The notes under the pieces are model-generated. The model was given only the letters and a program-made list of their open reading frames with translations, searched no databases and was not told the DNA's origin. DNA of 64,000 nt, taken from the NCBI RefSeq assembly GCF_031987975.1, contig NZ_DALZYX010000010.1, forward strand, positions 1 through 64,000. Direction: 5' to 3'. The translations under genes and the position numbers were made by a program. This DNA is from Pseudescherichia sp031987975 (GTDB lineage Bacteria > Pseudomonadota > Gammaproteobacteria > Enterobacterales > Enterobacteriaceae). Positions 17,888-27,566 of this stretch are shown here, piece after piece. Numbering within the stretch: the stretch's first letter is position 1; the number at the start of each line of letters is the position of its first letter.

Positions 17888-18253
17888 ATGGAAAGAGATA
17901 ACGGTTTAGACTATCTACTGTCATTGCATGGCTCGACAGTATATCGGGATGATGGGTATTGGTGGAAAATTGAAGTTTGGGAAGTAAAACCAACGTCGTT
18001 TATCCCACACGGCATCCGGTACAGTTTAACGCTCCATGATAAGTACAATACGCGAATCTTTGGGATTGATAACGCGCATGGCATAAAATTGCCAAAAAAA
18101 GGCCATTATTCTGGAAGAATTGTGTATGACCATCTCCACCGCACACCCATTGATAAAGGCTATCCTTATGAGTTTGTATCGGCAGGCCAGCTTATCGAAG
18201 ACTTTTTCAAGCAAGTGGATGAAGTCATCGCAATACGAGAAAACAGAGGTTAA
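17888..18253 (+). CDS. TumE-like (DUF6516) putative toxin
   Basis: 121 residues, soluble. The order HGIRYSLTLHDKYNTRIFGIDNAHG, then YDHLHR and YEFVSAGQLIEDFFKQVDEV, resembles the DUF6516/TumE family named as the toxin partner of an HTH antitoxin; I recognise the family from memory only. Molecular activity is unknown to me. It is followed after 3 bp by the HTH gene. Both are AT-richer than rseC and lepA on either side and use codons rare in the neighbours (ATA, AGA), a sign of horizontal acquisition. Confidence 0.65.
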   Translation: MERDNGLDYLLSLHGSTVYRDDGYWWKIEVWEVKPTSFIPHGIRYSLTLHDKYNTRIFGIDNAHGIKLPKKGHYSGRIVYDHLHRTPIDKGYPYEFVSAGQLIEDFFKQVDEVIAIRENRG

Positions 18254-18256
18254 CAC

Positions 18257-18640
18257 ATGAAAGCATTAATTGGTGTTATGCCTGAAGAGCACATCCGTTA
18301 CAGGATGCTTGCAATAGCCAAAGGTGAGTACAAGCCTGAACCAGATGAGCCACGAGTGTGGTTTACATCAATGAATGCTCTGGCGCAGGTCTTAAGTAAT
18401 GAGAATATCGCGCTCCTGAGACTCATTGAAGAGCATAAGCCGGAGAGCATTACTGAGTTGGCTGAGATGTCAGGCAGAAAAAAAAGCAACCTGTCGGTTA
18501 CTCTAAAAACCCTTAGCTCACGCGGTTTTGTTCGTTTAGAGAAGCAGGGTCACGGTGTAAAGCCGATAGCGCTTTTTACTGATTTTGATATTCAGGTTAA
18601 TCAGCAGCTTACAACAAAATTTTCGCCTAAAGCCGCCTGA
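18257..18640 (+). CDS. Winged-HTH putative antitoxin/regulator
   Basis: 127 residues. The central part SMNALAQVLSNENIALLRLIEEHKPESITELAEMSGRKKSNLSVTLKTLSSRGFVRLEKQGHGVKPIAL is a MarR/ArsR-like winged helix; it resembles the HVO_A0114-type DNA-binding proteins found beside TumE-like genes. It should bind the palindrome at 17850-17874 and neutralise the upstream product, if the pair is a toxin-antitoxin system. The order is toxin first, and an intrinsic terminator follows. Confidence 0.65.
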   Translation: MKALIGVMPEEHIRYRMLAIAKGEYKPEPDEPRVWFTSMNALAQVLSNENIALLRLIEEHKPESITELAEMSGRKKSNLSVTLKTLSSRGFVRLEKQGHGVKPIALFTDFDIQVNQQLTTKFSPKAA

Positions 18641-18658
18641 TATCAAATCTTACTGTCA

Positions 18659-18682
18659 TAAACCCGCTTCGGCGGGTTTTTA
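18659..18682 (+). terminator. Terminator of the TA-like module
   Basis: AACCCGC-TTC-GGCGGGTT followed by TTTAT, immediately after the HTH gene. It insulates lepA from the inserted module. Confidence 0.85.
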
Positions 18683-18849
18683 TGCCTGCGTTGTAAGGTT
18701 TTATGTTAATAAATGGATCCTTACTGACTGCCATGTCGCTACAGTGTAAGATGCTCGGCAATGTACGGAACGGTAGGCTGCGTTGTGGGTCCGCTGCCGT
18801 CTCCATCAAATGAATTAAGATAAAAACGCGAGTTAAAATATCCTTATAT

Positions 18850-20649
<1,800 letters not shown>

Positions 20650-20666
20650 ACCATTAAGGAGTTGGT

Positions 20667-21641
20667 ATGGCGAACATGTTTGCCCTGATCCTGGTGATTG
20701 CAACCCTGGTCACGGGGTTGCTCTGGTGCCTGGACAAGGCCGTATTTGCACCAAAGCGTCGGGAGCGGCAGGCCGCGGCCCAGGCGGCGGCGGGCGATAC
20801 GCTGGATCAAAACACGCTGAAAAAAGTTAGCCCAAAGCCGGGCTGGCTGGAGACCGGGGCCTCTGTGTTCCCGGTGCTGGCGATTGTGCTGGTGGTGCGC
20901 TCGTTCATCTACGAGCCGTTTCAGATCCCGTCTGGTTCGATGATGCCAACCCTGTTGATTGGTGACTTTATTCTGGTGGAGAAGTTTGCCTACGGAATTA
21001 AGGATCCGATCTACCAGAAGACGCTGATCGAAACCGGCCATCCGAAACGCGGCGACATTGCGGTGTTTAAGTATCCGGACGATCCGCGCCTGGACTACAT
21101 CAAGCGCGTCGTGGGCCTGCCGGGCGATAAGGTCAGCTACGATCCGGTGGCTAAGCAGGTCACGGTGCAGCCAGGGTGCAGCTCCGGCCAGGCGTGCGCC
21201 AGCGCGCTGCCGATCACCTACTCCAACGTTGCGCCCAGCGATTTTGTCCAGACCTTTAGCCGCCGCAACGGTGGCGAGGCCAGCAGCGGCTTCTTCCAGC
21301 TGCCGCCGGGCGAAACCAAAGAGAACAGCGTGCGCCTTGCCGAGCGTAAAGAGACGCTGGGAGACGTGACGCACCGCATTCTGACCGTGCCGATCGCGCA
21401 GGACCAGCTGGGGCTTTATCACCAGCAGCCAGGCCAGCCGCTGGCAACCTGGATCGTGCCGCCAGGCCATTACTTTATGATGGGTGATAACCGCGACAAC
21501 AGCGCGGACAGCCGTTACTGGGGCTTTGTGCCGGAGGCAAATCTGGTGGGCCGGGCAACGGCGATCTGGATGAGCTTCGAGAAACAAGAGGGTGAGTGGC
21601 CAACCGGCGTGCGCTTAAACCGCATCGGTGGCATCCACTAA
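20667..21641 (+). CDS. lepB: Signal peptidase I
   Basis: An inner-membrane serine protease that removes signal peptides from secreted proteins. 324 residues. Two N-terminal membrane helices (about 3-24 and 64-80) flank a cytoplasmic basic loop. The catalytic Ser-Lys pair is visible: S91 in PSGSMMPTL and K146 in DYIKRVVGLPGD. The conserved box GDNRDNSADSRYWGFV lies near the C-terminus. Confidence 0.97.
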   Translation: MANMFALILVIATLVTGLLWCLDKAVFAPKRRERQAAAQAAAGDTLDQNTLKKVSPKPGWLETGASVFPVLAIVLVVRSFIYEPFQIPSGSMMPTLLIGDFILVEKFAYGIKDPIYQKTLIETGHPKRGDIAVFKYPDDPRLDYIKRVVGLPGDKVSYDPVAKQVTVQPGCSSGQACASALPITYSNVAPSDFVQTFSRRNGGEASSGFFQLPPGETKENSVRLAERKETLGDVTHRILTVPIAQDQLGLYHQQPGQPLATWIVPPGHYFMMGDNRDNSADSRYWGFVPEANLVGRATAIWMSFEKQEGEWPTGVRLNRIGGIH

Positions 21642-21754
21642 TCCGTCGGGTTGCAGCTAATCTGGCTGCAACCCAAATTATTTCCGCTATAAATCAGTTA
21701 CGGCTAACGACATCCCCCGCCGTTGTGTATAGAATATTCCCCCGAAGTTTAGGC

Positions 21755-21817
21755 TGGTTCCGCAAGGAGCCACGGCACACGAAACCGCGTTGTTTTCTTC
21801 AGGTCGGTTTCGTGTGC
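21755..21817 (+). promoter_or_regulatory. rnc leader stem-loops (RNase III autoregulation)
   Basis: Two RNA hairpins precede rnc: GGTTCC-GCAA-GGAGCC (21755-21770) and a long stem with 13-bp arms (21775-21787 with 21805-21817). In E. coli RNase III cuts such a leader stem of its own mRNA and lowers its expression; the same structure is seen here. Confidence 0.7.
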
Positions 21818-21851
21818 TGCATTTTTGACGCATTCATTCTATTGGTATCGC

Positions 21852-22532
21852 ATGAACCCCATCGTAATTAATCGGCTTCAACGGAAGCTGGGCTACACTT
21901 TTCAACATCAGGAGTTATTGCAGCAGGCGCTAACCCATCGCAGTGCCAGCAGCAAACACAATGAGCGTCTGGAGTTTTTGGGTGACTCCATTTTAAGCTT
22001 TGTCATCGCCAACGCGCTCTATCACCGTTTTCCTCGCGTAGACGAGGGCGACATGAGCCGGATGCGTGCCACGCTGGTACGCGGCAACACGCTGGCCGAG
22101 ATTGCCCGCGAGTTTGAGCTGGGCGAGTGCCTGCGTTTAGGGCCGGGCGAGCTTAAAAGCGGCGGCTTCCGCCGGGAGTCAATTCTGGCCGATACCGTAG
22201 AAGCGTTGATTGGCGGCGTGTTTCTCGATAGCGATATTCAGACCGTCGAAAAGCTGATCCTCTACTGGTATCAGACCCGCCTGGACGAGATTAGCCCAGG
22301 GGATAAACAAAAAGATCCGAAGACGCGTTTGCAGGAATTTTTGCAGGGTCGTCATCTGCCGCTGCCAACCTATCTGGTTGTGCAGGTGCGTGGCGAAGCC
22401 CACGATCAGGAATTTACTATCCACTGCCAGGTAAGCGGCCTGAGTGAACCGGTGGTCGGCACAGGTTCCAGCCGCCGCAAGGCGGAGCAGGCAGCCGCCG
22501 AACAGGCGTTGAAAAAACTGGAGCTGGAATGA
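21852..22532 (+). CDS. rnc: Ribonuclease III
   Basis: A double-strand-specific endoribonuclease that processes rRNA precursors and many mRNAs. 226 residues, identical in length to E. coli. The catalytic signature is NERLEFLGDS with E38, E41 and D45; the second acidic set is in ADTVEALIGG. A C-terminal dsRNA-binding domain ends in SSRRKAEQAAAEQALKKLELE. ATG 21852 is chosen over an in-frame ATG nine codons upstream. It overlaps era by 4 bp. Confidence 0.98.
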   Translation: MNPIVINRLQRKLGYTFQHQELLQQALTHRSASSKHNERLEFLGDSILSFVIANALYHRFPRVDEGDMSRMRATLVRGNTLAEIAREFELGECLRLGPGELKSGGFRRESILADTVEALIGGVFLDSDIQTVEKLILYWYQTRLDEISPGDKQKDPKTRLQEFLQGRHLPLPTYLVVQVRGEAHDQEFTIHCQVSGLSEPVVGTGSSRRKAEQAAAEQALKKLELE

Positions 22533-23437
22533 GCAACGAAAAAACATACTGCGGATTTATTGCCATCGTTGGACGTCCCAACGTCGGCAAATCCACCCTG
22601 CTGAACAATCTGCTTGGGCAGAAGATCTCGATTACTTCTCGTAAAGCGCAGACCACGCGTCACCGCATTACAGGGATCCATACCGAAGGTGCTTACCAGG
22701 CCATCTACGTGGATACCCCGGGCCTGCACATGGAAGAGAAGCGCGCTATCAACCGCCTGATGAACAGGGCGGCCAGCAGCTCTATCGGCGACGTTGAGCT
22801 GGTGATCTTCGTAGTTGAAGGTACCCGCTGGACGGCGGACGACGAGATGGTGCTCAACAAGCTACGCGACGGTAAAGCACCGGTGATCCTGGCGGTTAAC
22901 AAGGTCGATAACGTGCAGGAGAAGGCGGATCTGCTGCCGCACCTGCAGTTCCTCGCCAGCCAGATGAACTTCCTTGACATCGTGCCGCTCTCTGCCGAGA
23001 CCGGCATGAACGTGGATACCATCGCCAGCATCGTGCGCAAGCATCTGCCGGAAGCGATCCACCACTTTCCGGAAGATTACATCACCGATCGCTCACAGCG
23101 CTTTATGGCCTCGGAGATCATTCGTGAAAAGCTGATGCGTTTCCTTGGCGAAGAGCTGCCCTACTCGGTGACCGTCGAGATCGAACAGTTTGTCAGCAAC
23201 GATCGCGGCGGCTACGACGTCAACGGCCTGATCCTGGTTGAGCGCGAAGGCCAGAAGAAGATGGTGATTGGCAACAAAGGGGCCAAGATCAAAACCATCG
23301 GCATCGAAGCCCGTAAAGATATGCAGGAGATGTTTGAAGCGCCGGTGCACCTTGAGCTGTGGGTGAAGGTCAAATCCGGCTGGGCCGATGACGAGCGCGC
23401 GCTGCGTAGCCTCGGCTACGTTGACGATCTCAAATAA
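22529..23437 (+). CDS. era: GTPase Era
   Basis: An essential GTPase in 16S rRNA maturation and 30S assembly. 302 residues. The N-terminal G domain shows GRPNVGKSTLLN, DTPGLH and NKVD. A C-terminal KH RNA-binding domain includes VIGNKGAKIKTIGIEARKDMQEMF. It is translationally coupled to rnc (ATGA overlap). Confidence 0.98.
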   Translation: MSNEKTYCGFIAIVGRPNVGKSTLLNNLLGQKISITSRKAQTTRHRITGIHTEGAYQAIYVDTPGLHMEEKRAINRLMNRAASSSIGDVELVIFVVEGTRWTADDEMVLNKLRDGKAPVILAVNKVDNVQEKADLLPHLQFLASQMNFLDIVPLSAETGMNVDTIASIVRKHLPEAIHHFPEDYITDRSQRFMASEIIREKLMRFLGEELPYSVTVEIEQFVSNDRGGYDVNGLILVEREGQKKMVIGNKGAKIKTIGIEARKDMQEMFEAPVHLELWVKVKSGWADDERALRSLGYVDDLK

Positions 23438-23502
23438 TTGATTGATGGGAACGGGTGCTGCCAACGCACCTGCGACTCGCAAGACGACGAGTATAAATGC
23501 TG

Positions 23503-24228
23503 ATGGAAGGGTGGCAGCGCGCTTTTGTCTTACACAGTCGTCCCTGGAGCGAAACCAGCCTGATGCTGGACGTCTTCACGGAAGAGTCGGGCCGCGTGCG
23601 CCTTGTTGCTAAAGGCGCACGGGCAAAACGATCTAACCTGAAGGGCGCTCTCCAGCCCTTTACGCCTCTGCTGGTACGCTTCGGCGGCCGGGGTGAAGTC
23701 AAAACCCTGCGCAGCGCGGAAGCGGTTTCGCTGGCGCTCCCCCTGAGCGGCATCACGCTCTATAGCGGTCTCTACGTTAACGAGCTTATCTCTCGCGTAC
23801 TTGAACATGAGACGCGCTTCTCTGAACTTTTTTTCGATTACCTGCACTGTATCCAGGCGCTAGCAGGCCTGAGCGGCTCGCCCGAACCGGTCCTCCGGCG
23901 CTTTGAACTGGCGCTGCTGGGACACCTGGGATACGGCATCGATTTTCTGCACTGTGCCGGAACCGGCGAAGCGGTAGAGGACACCATGACCTACCGCTAC
24001 CGGGAGGAGAAAGGATTTATCGCCAGCGTGGTAATAGATAACCGCACCTTTACCGGCCGCCAGCTGCGGGCGCTCGCCGAGCGTGAGTTTCCCGACGGCG
24101 ATACCCTGAAAGCGGCGAAACGCTTTACCCGGATGGCCCTGAAGCCGTATCTTGGCGGCAAACCGTTAAAAAGCCGGGAGCTGTTTCGCCTGTTTGTGCC
24201 GAAACGGCCAGCGCCGGATGCACCGTAA
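23503..24228 (+). CDS. recO: DNA repair protein RecO
   Basis: A mediator of the RecFOR pathway that loads RecA on SSB-coated DNA. 241 residues. An N-terminal OB fold (WQRAFVLHSRPWSETSLMLDVFTEESGRVRLVAKGAR) is followed by a helical C-terminal domain. ATG 23503 (MEGWQ) matches E. coli; an ATG two codons earlier at 23497 is equally possible from spacing. It is in the rnc-era-recO-pdxJ-acpS run. Confidence 0.95.
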   Translation: MEGWQRAFVLHSRPWSETSLMLDVFTEESGRVRLVAKGARAKRSNLKGALQPFTPLLVRFGGRGEVKTLRSAEAVSLALPLSGITLYSGLYVNELISRVLEHETRFSELFFDYLHCIQALAGLSGSPEPVLRRFELALLGHLGYGIDFLHCAGTGEAVEDTMTYRYREEKGFIASVVIDNRTFTGRQLRALAEREFPDGDTLKAAKRFTRMALKPYLGGKPLKSRELFRLFVPKRPAPDAP

Positions 24229-24271
24229 AACGTCCACCGTAAAACAAAGGATATTCGAGGATTGTATTGTC

Positions 24272-25003
24272 ATGGCTGAACTACTGTTAGGCGTTAATAT
24301 TGATCACATTGCCACCTTGCGTAACGCACGTGGCACGGCATACCCGGATCCGGTCCAGGCAGCGTTTATTGCCGAGCAGGCGGGGGCGGACGGTATTACG
24401 GTGCATCTGCGCGAGGATCGCCGCCACATCACCGACCGCGACGTGAAGGTGCTGCGTCAGACGCTGGATACGCGCATGAACCTGGAGATGGCGGTTACCG
24501 AAGAGATGCTGGCGATCGCCTGCGAGACCAAACCACACTTCTGCTGCCTGGTACCGGAAAAGCGCCAGGAGGTCACCACCGAAGGCGGACTGGACGTGGC
24601 CGGACAGCGAGATAAGATGCGCGACGCCTGCACGCGATTGGCGGAGGCCGGGATCCTGGTCTCGCTGTTTATCGATGCCGATGTTGAGCAGATCAAAGCT
24701 GCCGCCGAGGTGGGTGCGCCCTACATTGAAATTCATACCGGCTGCTATGCAGACGCGGAAGACGACGCTACCCAGGCCAAAGAGCTGGAGCGCATCGCTA
24801 AAGCAGCGACCTACGCGGCAGGCCTCGGACTGAAGGTCAACGCCGGTCACGGTCTGACCTACCACAACGTGAAGGCTATCGCCCAAATCCCGGAGATGCA
24901 CGAGCTGAACATCGGCCACGCCATTATTGGCCGGGCGGTGATGAGCGGTCTGAAGGAGGCGGTTGCCGAGATGAAACGCCTGATGCTGGAAGCGCGTCGA
25001 TAA
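24272..25003 (+). CDS. pdxJ: Pyridoxine 5'-phosphate synthase
   Basis: Condenses 3-amino-1-hydroxyacetone-1-phosphate (from PdxA) with 1-deoxy-D-xylulose 5-phosphate to form pyridoxine 5'-phosphate. 243 residues, equal to E. coli. TIM-barrel landmarks are GVNIDHIATLRNARGT, LREDRRHI, VPEKRQEVTTEGG and NAGHGLTYHN. The start ATG 24272 is fixed by MAELLLGVNIDH. Its stop overlaps the acpS start by 1 bp (TAATG). Confidence 0.97.
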   Translation: MAELLLGVNIDHIATLRNARGTAYPDPVQAAFIAEQAGADGITVHLREDRRHITDRDVKVLRQTLDTRMNLEMAVTEEMLAIACETKPHFCCLVPEKRQEVTTEGGLDVAGQRDKMRDACTRLAEAGILVSLFIDADVEQIKAAAEVGAPYIEIHTGCYADAEDDATQAKELERIAKAATYAAGLGLKVNAGHGLTYHNVKAIAQIPEMHELNIGHAIIGRAVMSGLKEAVAEMKRLMLEARR

Positions 25004-25383
25004 TGGCTATTCTGGGCTTAGGCACGGATATCGTGGAGATTGACCGCATTGAAGGGGTGATCTCCCGCTCCGGCGACCGGCTGGCAAAGAAAGTGCTGAG
25101 CGCCAACGAGTGGGCCATCTACCAGGCCCATCAACAGCCGGTGCGCTTTCTTGCTAAGCGCTTTGCGGTGAAAGAGGCGGCGGCCAAGGCCTTTGGCACC
25201 GGCATTCGCAACGGTTTGGCATTTAACCAGTTTGAGGTTTTTAACGACGAGCTGGGCAAACCGCGTTTACGTCTGTGGGGCGAAGCGCTGAAGCTGGCGG
25301 AACGGCTGGGCGTGGCGCATATGCACGTCACCCTGGCGGATGAGCGACGCTACGCCTGCGCGACGGTGATTATCGAGAGCTAA
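25003..25383 (+). CDS. acpS: Holo-[acyl-carrier-protein] synthase
   Basis: Transfers 4'-phosphopantetheine from coenzyme A to the serine of acyl carrier protein. 126 residues, equal to E. coli. Mg/CoA-binding motifs: GLGTDIVEIDRI (D9) and RFAVKEAAAKAFGTGI. It is the last gene of the operon; its stop overlaps the convergent yfhL stop by 4 bp (CTAA). Confidence 0.97.
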   Translation: MAILGLGTDIVEIDRIEGVISRSGDRLAKKVLSANEWAIYQAHQQPVRFLAKRFAVKEAAAKAFGTGIRNGLAFNQFEVFNDELGKPRLRLWGEALKLAERLGVAHMHVTLADERRYACATVIIES

Positions 25384-25640
25384 ATCTTATCCGCGTGGTG
25401 CAGCAGGACAAACTTGTCCCACAGCTGCTCCTGGCTCTCGCCGTGCGCGGGATCCTTGAGGATCGTATTGGGAATAGGGCAGACCTTCTGACACGTCGGC
25501 GTTTCGTAGTGGCCGACGCACTCCGTGCAGCGATCGCTGTCGATCTCATAAACGCTCTCACCCATTGAAATAGCCTCGTTCGGACACTCGGGTTCGCACA
25601 TATCGCAGTTTATGCATTTTTTGGTGATCAACAACGCCAT
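25380..25640 (-). CDS. yfhL: 4Fe-4S ferredoxin YfhL
   Basis: An 86-residue ferredoxin with two cluster-binding sets: CINCDMCEPECP and CTECVGHYETPTCQKVCP, the second with the longer spacing typical of Alvin-type 2[4Fe-4S] ferredoxins. The electron partner is not established. Confidence 0.94.
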   Translation of the reverse strand: MALLITKKCINCDMCEPECPNEAISMGESVYEIDSDRCTECVGHYETPTCQKVCPIPNTILKDPAHGESQEQLWDKFVLLHHADKI

Positions 25641-25695
25641 CGGGACATCTCAGAAGCTACACAAGCAGGGCGGGTATTATACGCCCGATTTCTGC

Positions 25696-26544
25696 TCAGA
25701 CCAGTTTTTTTACCAGCGCCTCGCTGTGGCGGATACGTTCCGGGGCATGCTCCAGATCCTGCTGCACCAGCGCCATAAACAGCAGGTCGGTCAGCAGCAT
25801 CTGCGCACTGGTAGAGGAGATGGCGGCGCTGCGGGTGGCCTGCTCCTCGGCGATGGTGTAGAGGCAGCGAGTCGAGCGCTGCTGCAAGGCGTTAGGGGTA
25901 AAGCCGGTGATCGCCAGGATCTTCGCCCCAACGCGAAAGGCTTCATCCGCCGCCATGTTGATCTCCCGCCGCTCACCGGTATAGGAGATAGCCAGCAGCA
26001 GATCGCTGCTCTCCATCGCCTGCGCCGTTGCCAGCAGGGCATGCATATCCTGCTCGACCACCGCATGAAAACCAATCTTCATCAGCTTCCAGCCAAAGTT
26101 ACGCGCCACCAGCCCCGACGCGCCGATGCCGGTCAGCACGATCCGCCGCGCATCGCGCAGCATGATCACGCTCTCCTGCAGCTTATCCTCGGTATTTACA
26201 TCAAGCGTCGCGTTCATGGCGCTGACCTTCTCATGGATCAGCTTCTCGCCTACCACCCGCAGGGGATCGTCGCCGCGGATCTGGTTATGCACTGGCACTG
26301 AGTGCGGCGTTGGCGTACTGACCAGCGCTTCGCTGATAGCCAGCTTAAGCGCCGGAAATCCTTTAAACCCCAGCTTCTGGGCAAATTTCACCACGCTGGA
26401 CTGGCTGATACCCGCCTCGGCGGCCAGCTGCTGCGAACTGAGATGGCGGGCGCGGTCGGGCTGGGTGAGCAGAAAATCCGCCAGCTTTTTATCGCTTTGC
26501 GCCAGGCCCGCATAGCGCTGACGGATGTGGATCAAACAGTTCAT
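25696..26544 (-). CDS. yfhH: MurR/RpiR family transcriptional regulator YfhH
   Basis: 282 residues, as in E. coli YfhH. An N-terminal RpiR-type HTH (LADFLLTQPDRARHLSSQQLAAEAGISQSSVVKFAQKLGFKGFPALKLAI) is followed by a SIS sugar-phosphate sensing domain (RRIVLTGIGASGLVARNFGWKLMKIG). ATG 26544 (MNCLIHIRQRY) is chosen; the frame is open further upstream into the regulatory gap. In this genome it is divergent from murQ and a PTS gene, so control of MurNAc or a related amino-sugar route is inferred. Confidence 0.92.
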   Translation of the reverse strand: MNCLIHIRQRYAGLAQSDKKLADFLLTQPDRARHLSSQQLAAEAGISQSSVVKFAQKLGFKGFPALKLAISEALVSTPTPHSVPVHNQIRGDDPLRVVGEKLIHEKVSAMNATLDVNTEDKLQESVIMLRDARRIVLTGIGASGLVARNFGWKLMKIGFHAVVEQDMHALLATAQAMESSDLLLAISYTGERREINMAADEAFRVGAKILAITGFTPNALQQRSTRCLYTIAEEQATRSAAISSTSAQMLLTDLLFMALVQQDLEHAPERIRHSEALVKKLV

Positions 26545-26603
26545 GACAACTCCAGGGGCAAAACGTGACAACGGCAACAAACATCCTGTTCGCAGGCAAC
26601 AAT

Positions 26604-26616
26604 GAATTATATATTC
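26604..26616. promoter_or_regulatory. Palindrome 1 between yfhH and murQ
   Basis: GAATTATATATTC, an inverted repeat. A near-identical copy lies 33 bp away, on the same DNA face. Probable operator for the RpiR-type regulator. Confidence 0.55.
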
Positions 26617-26636
26617 CATTATACTGCGCGGGACAC

Positions 26637-26649
26637 GAATTAAATATTC
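26637..26649. promoter_or_regulatory. Palindrome 2 between yfhH and murQ
   Basis: GAATTAAATATTC, one base different from the first palindrome. A TATACT -10-like box at 26620-26625 sits between the two copies, so a bound regulator could block murQ transcription. Confidence 0.55.
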
Positions 26650-26663
26650 AAAAGGTACTGATA

Positions 26664-27557
26664 ATGAATCTTGGCTCACTGGTGTCAGAAACGCGAAATT
26701 CTGAGACGATGGATCTGGATGCGCTCTCGACTATCGAACTAGTAACTCGTTTTAATCAACAGGATACGCTGGTCGCGCTGGCAGTGAAAGAGACATTGCC
26801 AGATGTTGCACGGGCGGTGGATGCCGCCGCTGCGGCGCTGAAAGCGGGCGGACGCATCATCTATATGGGAGCAGGAACCAGCGGGCGGCTTGGCGTGCTG
26901 GATGCCTCAGAGTGTCCGCCGACCTTTGGCGTTCCGCACGGTCTGGTTATTGGGCTGATTGCCGGTGGCCCGGGAGCGCTACTGAAAGCGGTGGAGGGGG
27001 CAGAGGATAATCCGCAGCTGGGAGAGGATGACCTGCGCGCACTGACGCTTGCCCCCCGAGATCTGGTAGTGGGTCTGGCCGCATCCGGGCGCACGCCTTA
27101 TGTCATCGGCGGGTTGAAATATGCCCGGGCTACCGGCTGCACCACGGTGGCTATCTCCTGTAACCCCGGCTCGCCGATAGCGCAGGAGGCGGATATTGCC
27201 ATCTCTCCGGTCGTCGGTCCGGAAGCGCTGACCGGCTCTACCCGACTCAAGTCCGGCACGGCGCAGAAGCTGGTGCTGAACATGATCTCCACCGGGGCGA
27301 TGGTCAAGTTTGGCAAGGTCTACCAAAACCTGATGGTCGATATGAAAGCGAGCAATATCAAGCTCGTCGATCGCGCCTGCCGGATGGTGGTGGAGGCTAC
27401 AGGCGTCACGTTGGAGCAGGCCCGCAGCGTGCTTGAGCAGACCGGATATGACGTGAAGCCCGCTATTTTAATGGTGCTGACCGGGCTGGACGTGGACGCT
27501 GCCCGCGCCCGGCTCGACGCACACCAGGGGTTCTTACGCGCCGCGCTTAACGACTAA
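26664..27557 (+). CDS. murQ: N-acetylmuramic acid 6-phosphate etherase
   Basis: Cleaves the lactyl ether of N-acetylmuramate 6-phosphate to GlcNAc 6-phosphate and D-lactate in cell-wall recycling. 297 residues against 298 in E. coli. The SIS domain has IYMGAGTSGRLGVLDASECPPTFG and GLAASGRTPYV; the C-terminus has the helical UBA-like segment. ATG 26664 (MNLGSLVSETRN) fits the family. Nine bp separate it from the PTS gene. E. coli has murQ elsewhere; here the pair is inserted between yfhH and pgpC. Confidence 0.94.
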   Translation: MNLGSLVSETRNSETMDLDALSTIELVTRFNQQDTLVALAVKETLPDVARAVDAAAAALKAGGRIIYMGAGTSGRLGVLDASECPPTFGVPHGLVIGLIAGGPGALLKAVEGAEDNPQLGEDDLRALTLAPRDLVVGLAASGRTPYVIGGLKYARATGCTTVAISCNPGSPIAQEADIAISPVVGPEALTGSTRLKSGTAQKLVLNMISTGAMVKFGKVYQNLMVDMKASNIKLVDRACRMVVEATGVTLEQARSVLEQTGYDVKPAILMVLTGLDVDAARARLDAHQGFLRAALND

Positions 27558-27566
27558 GAGGTTCAC

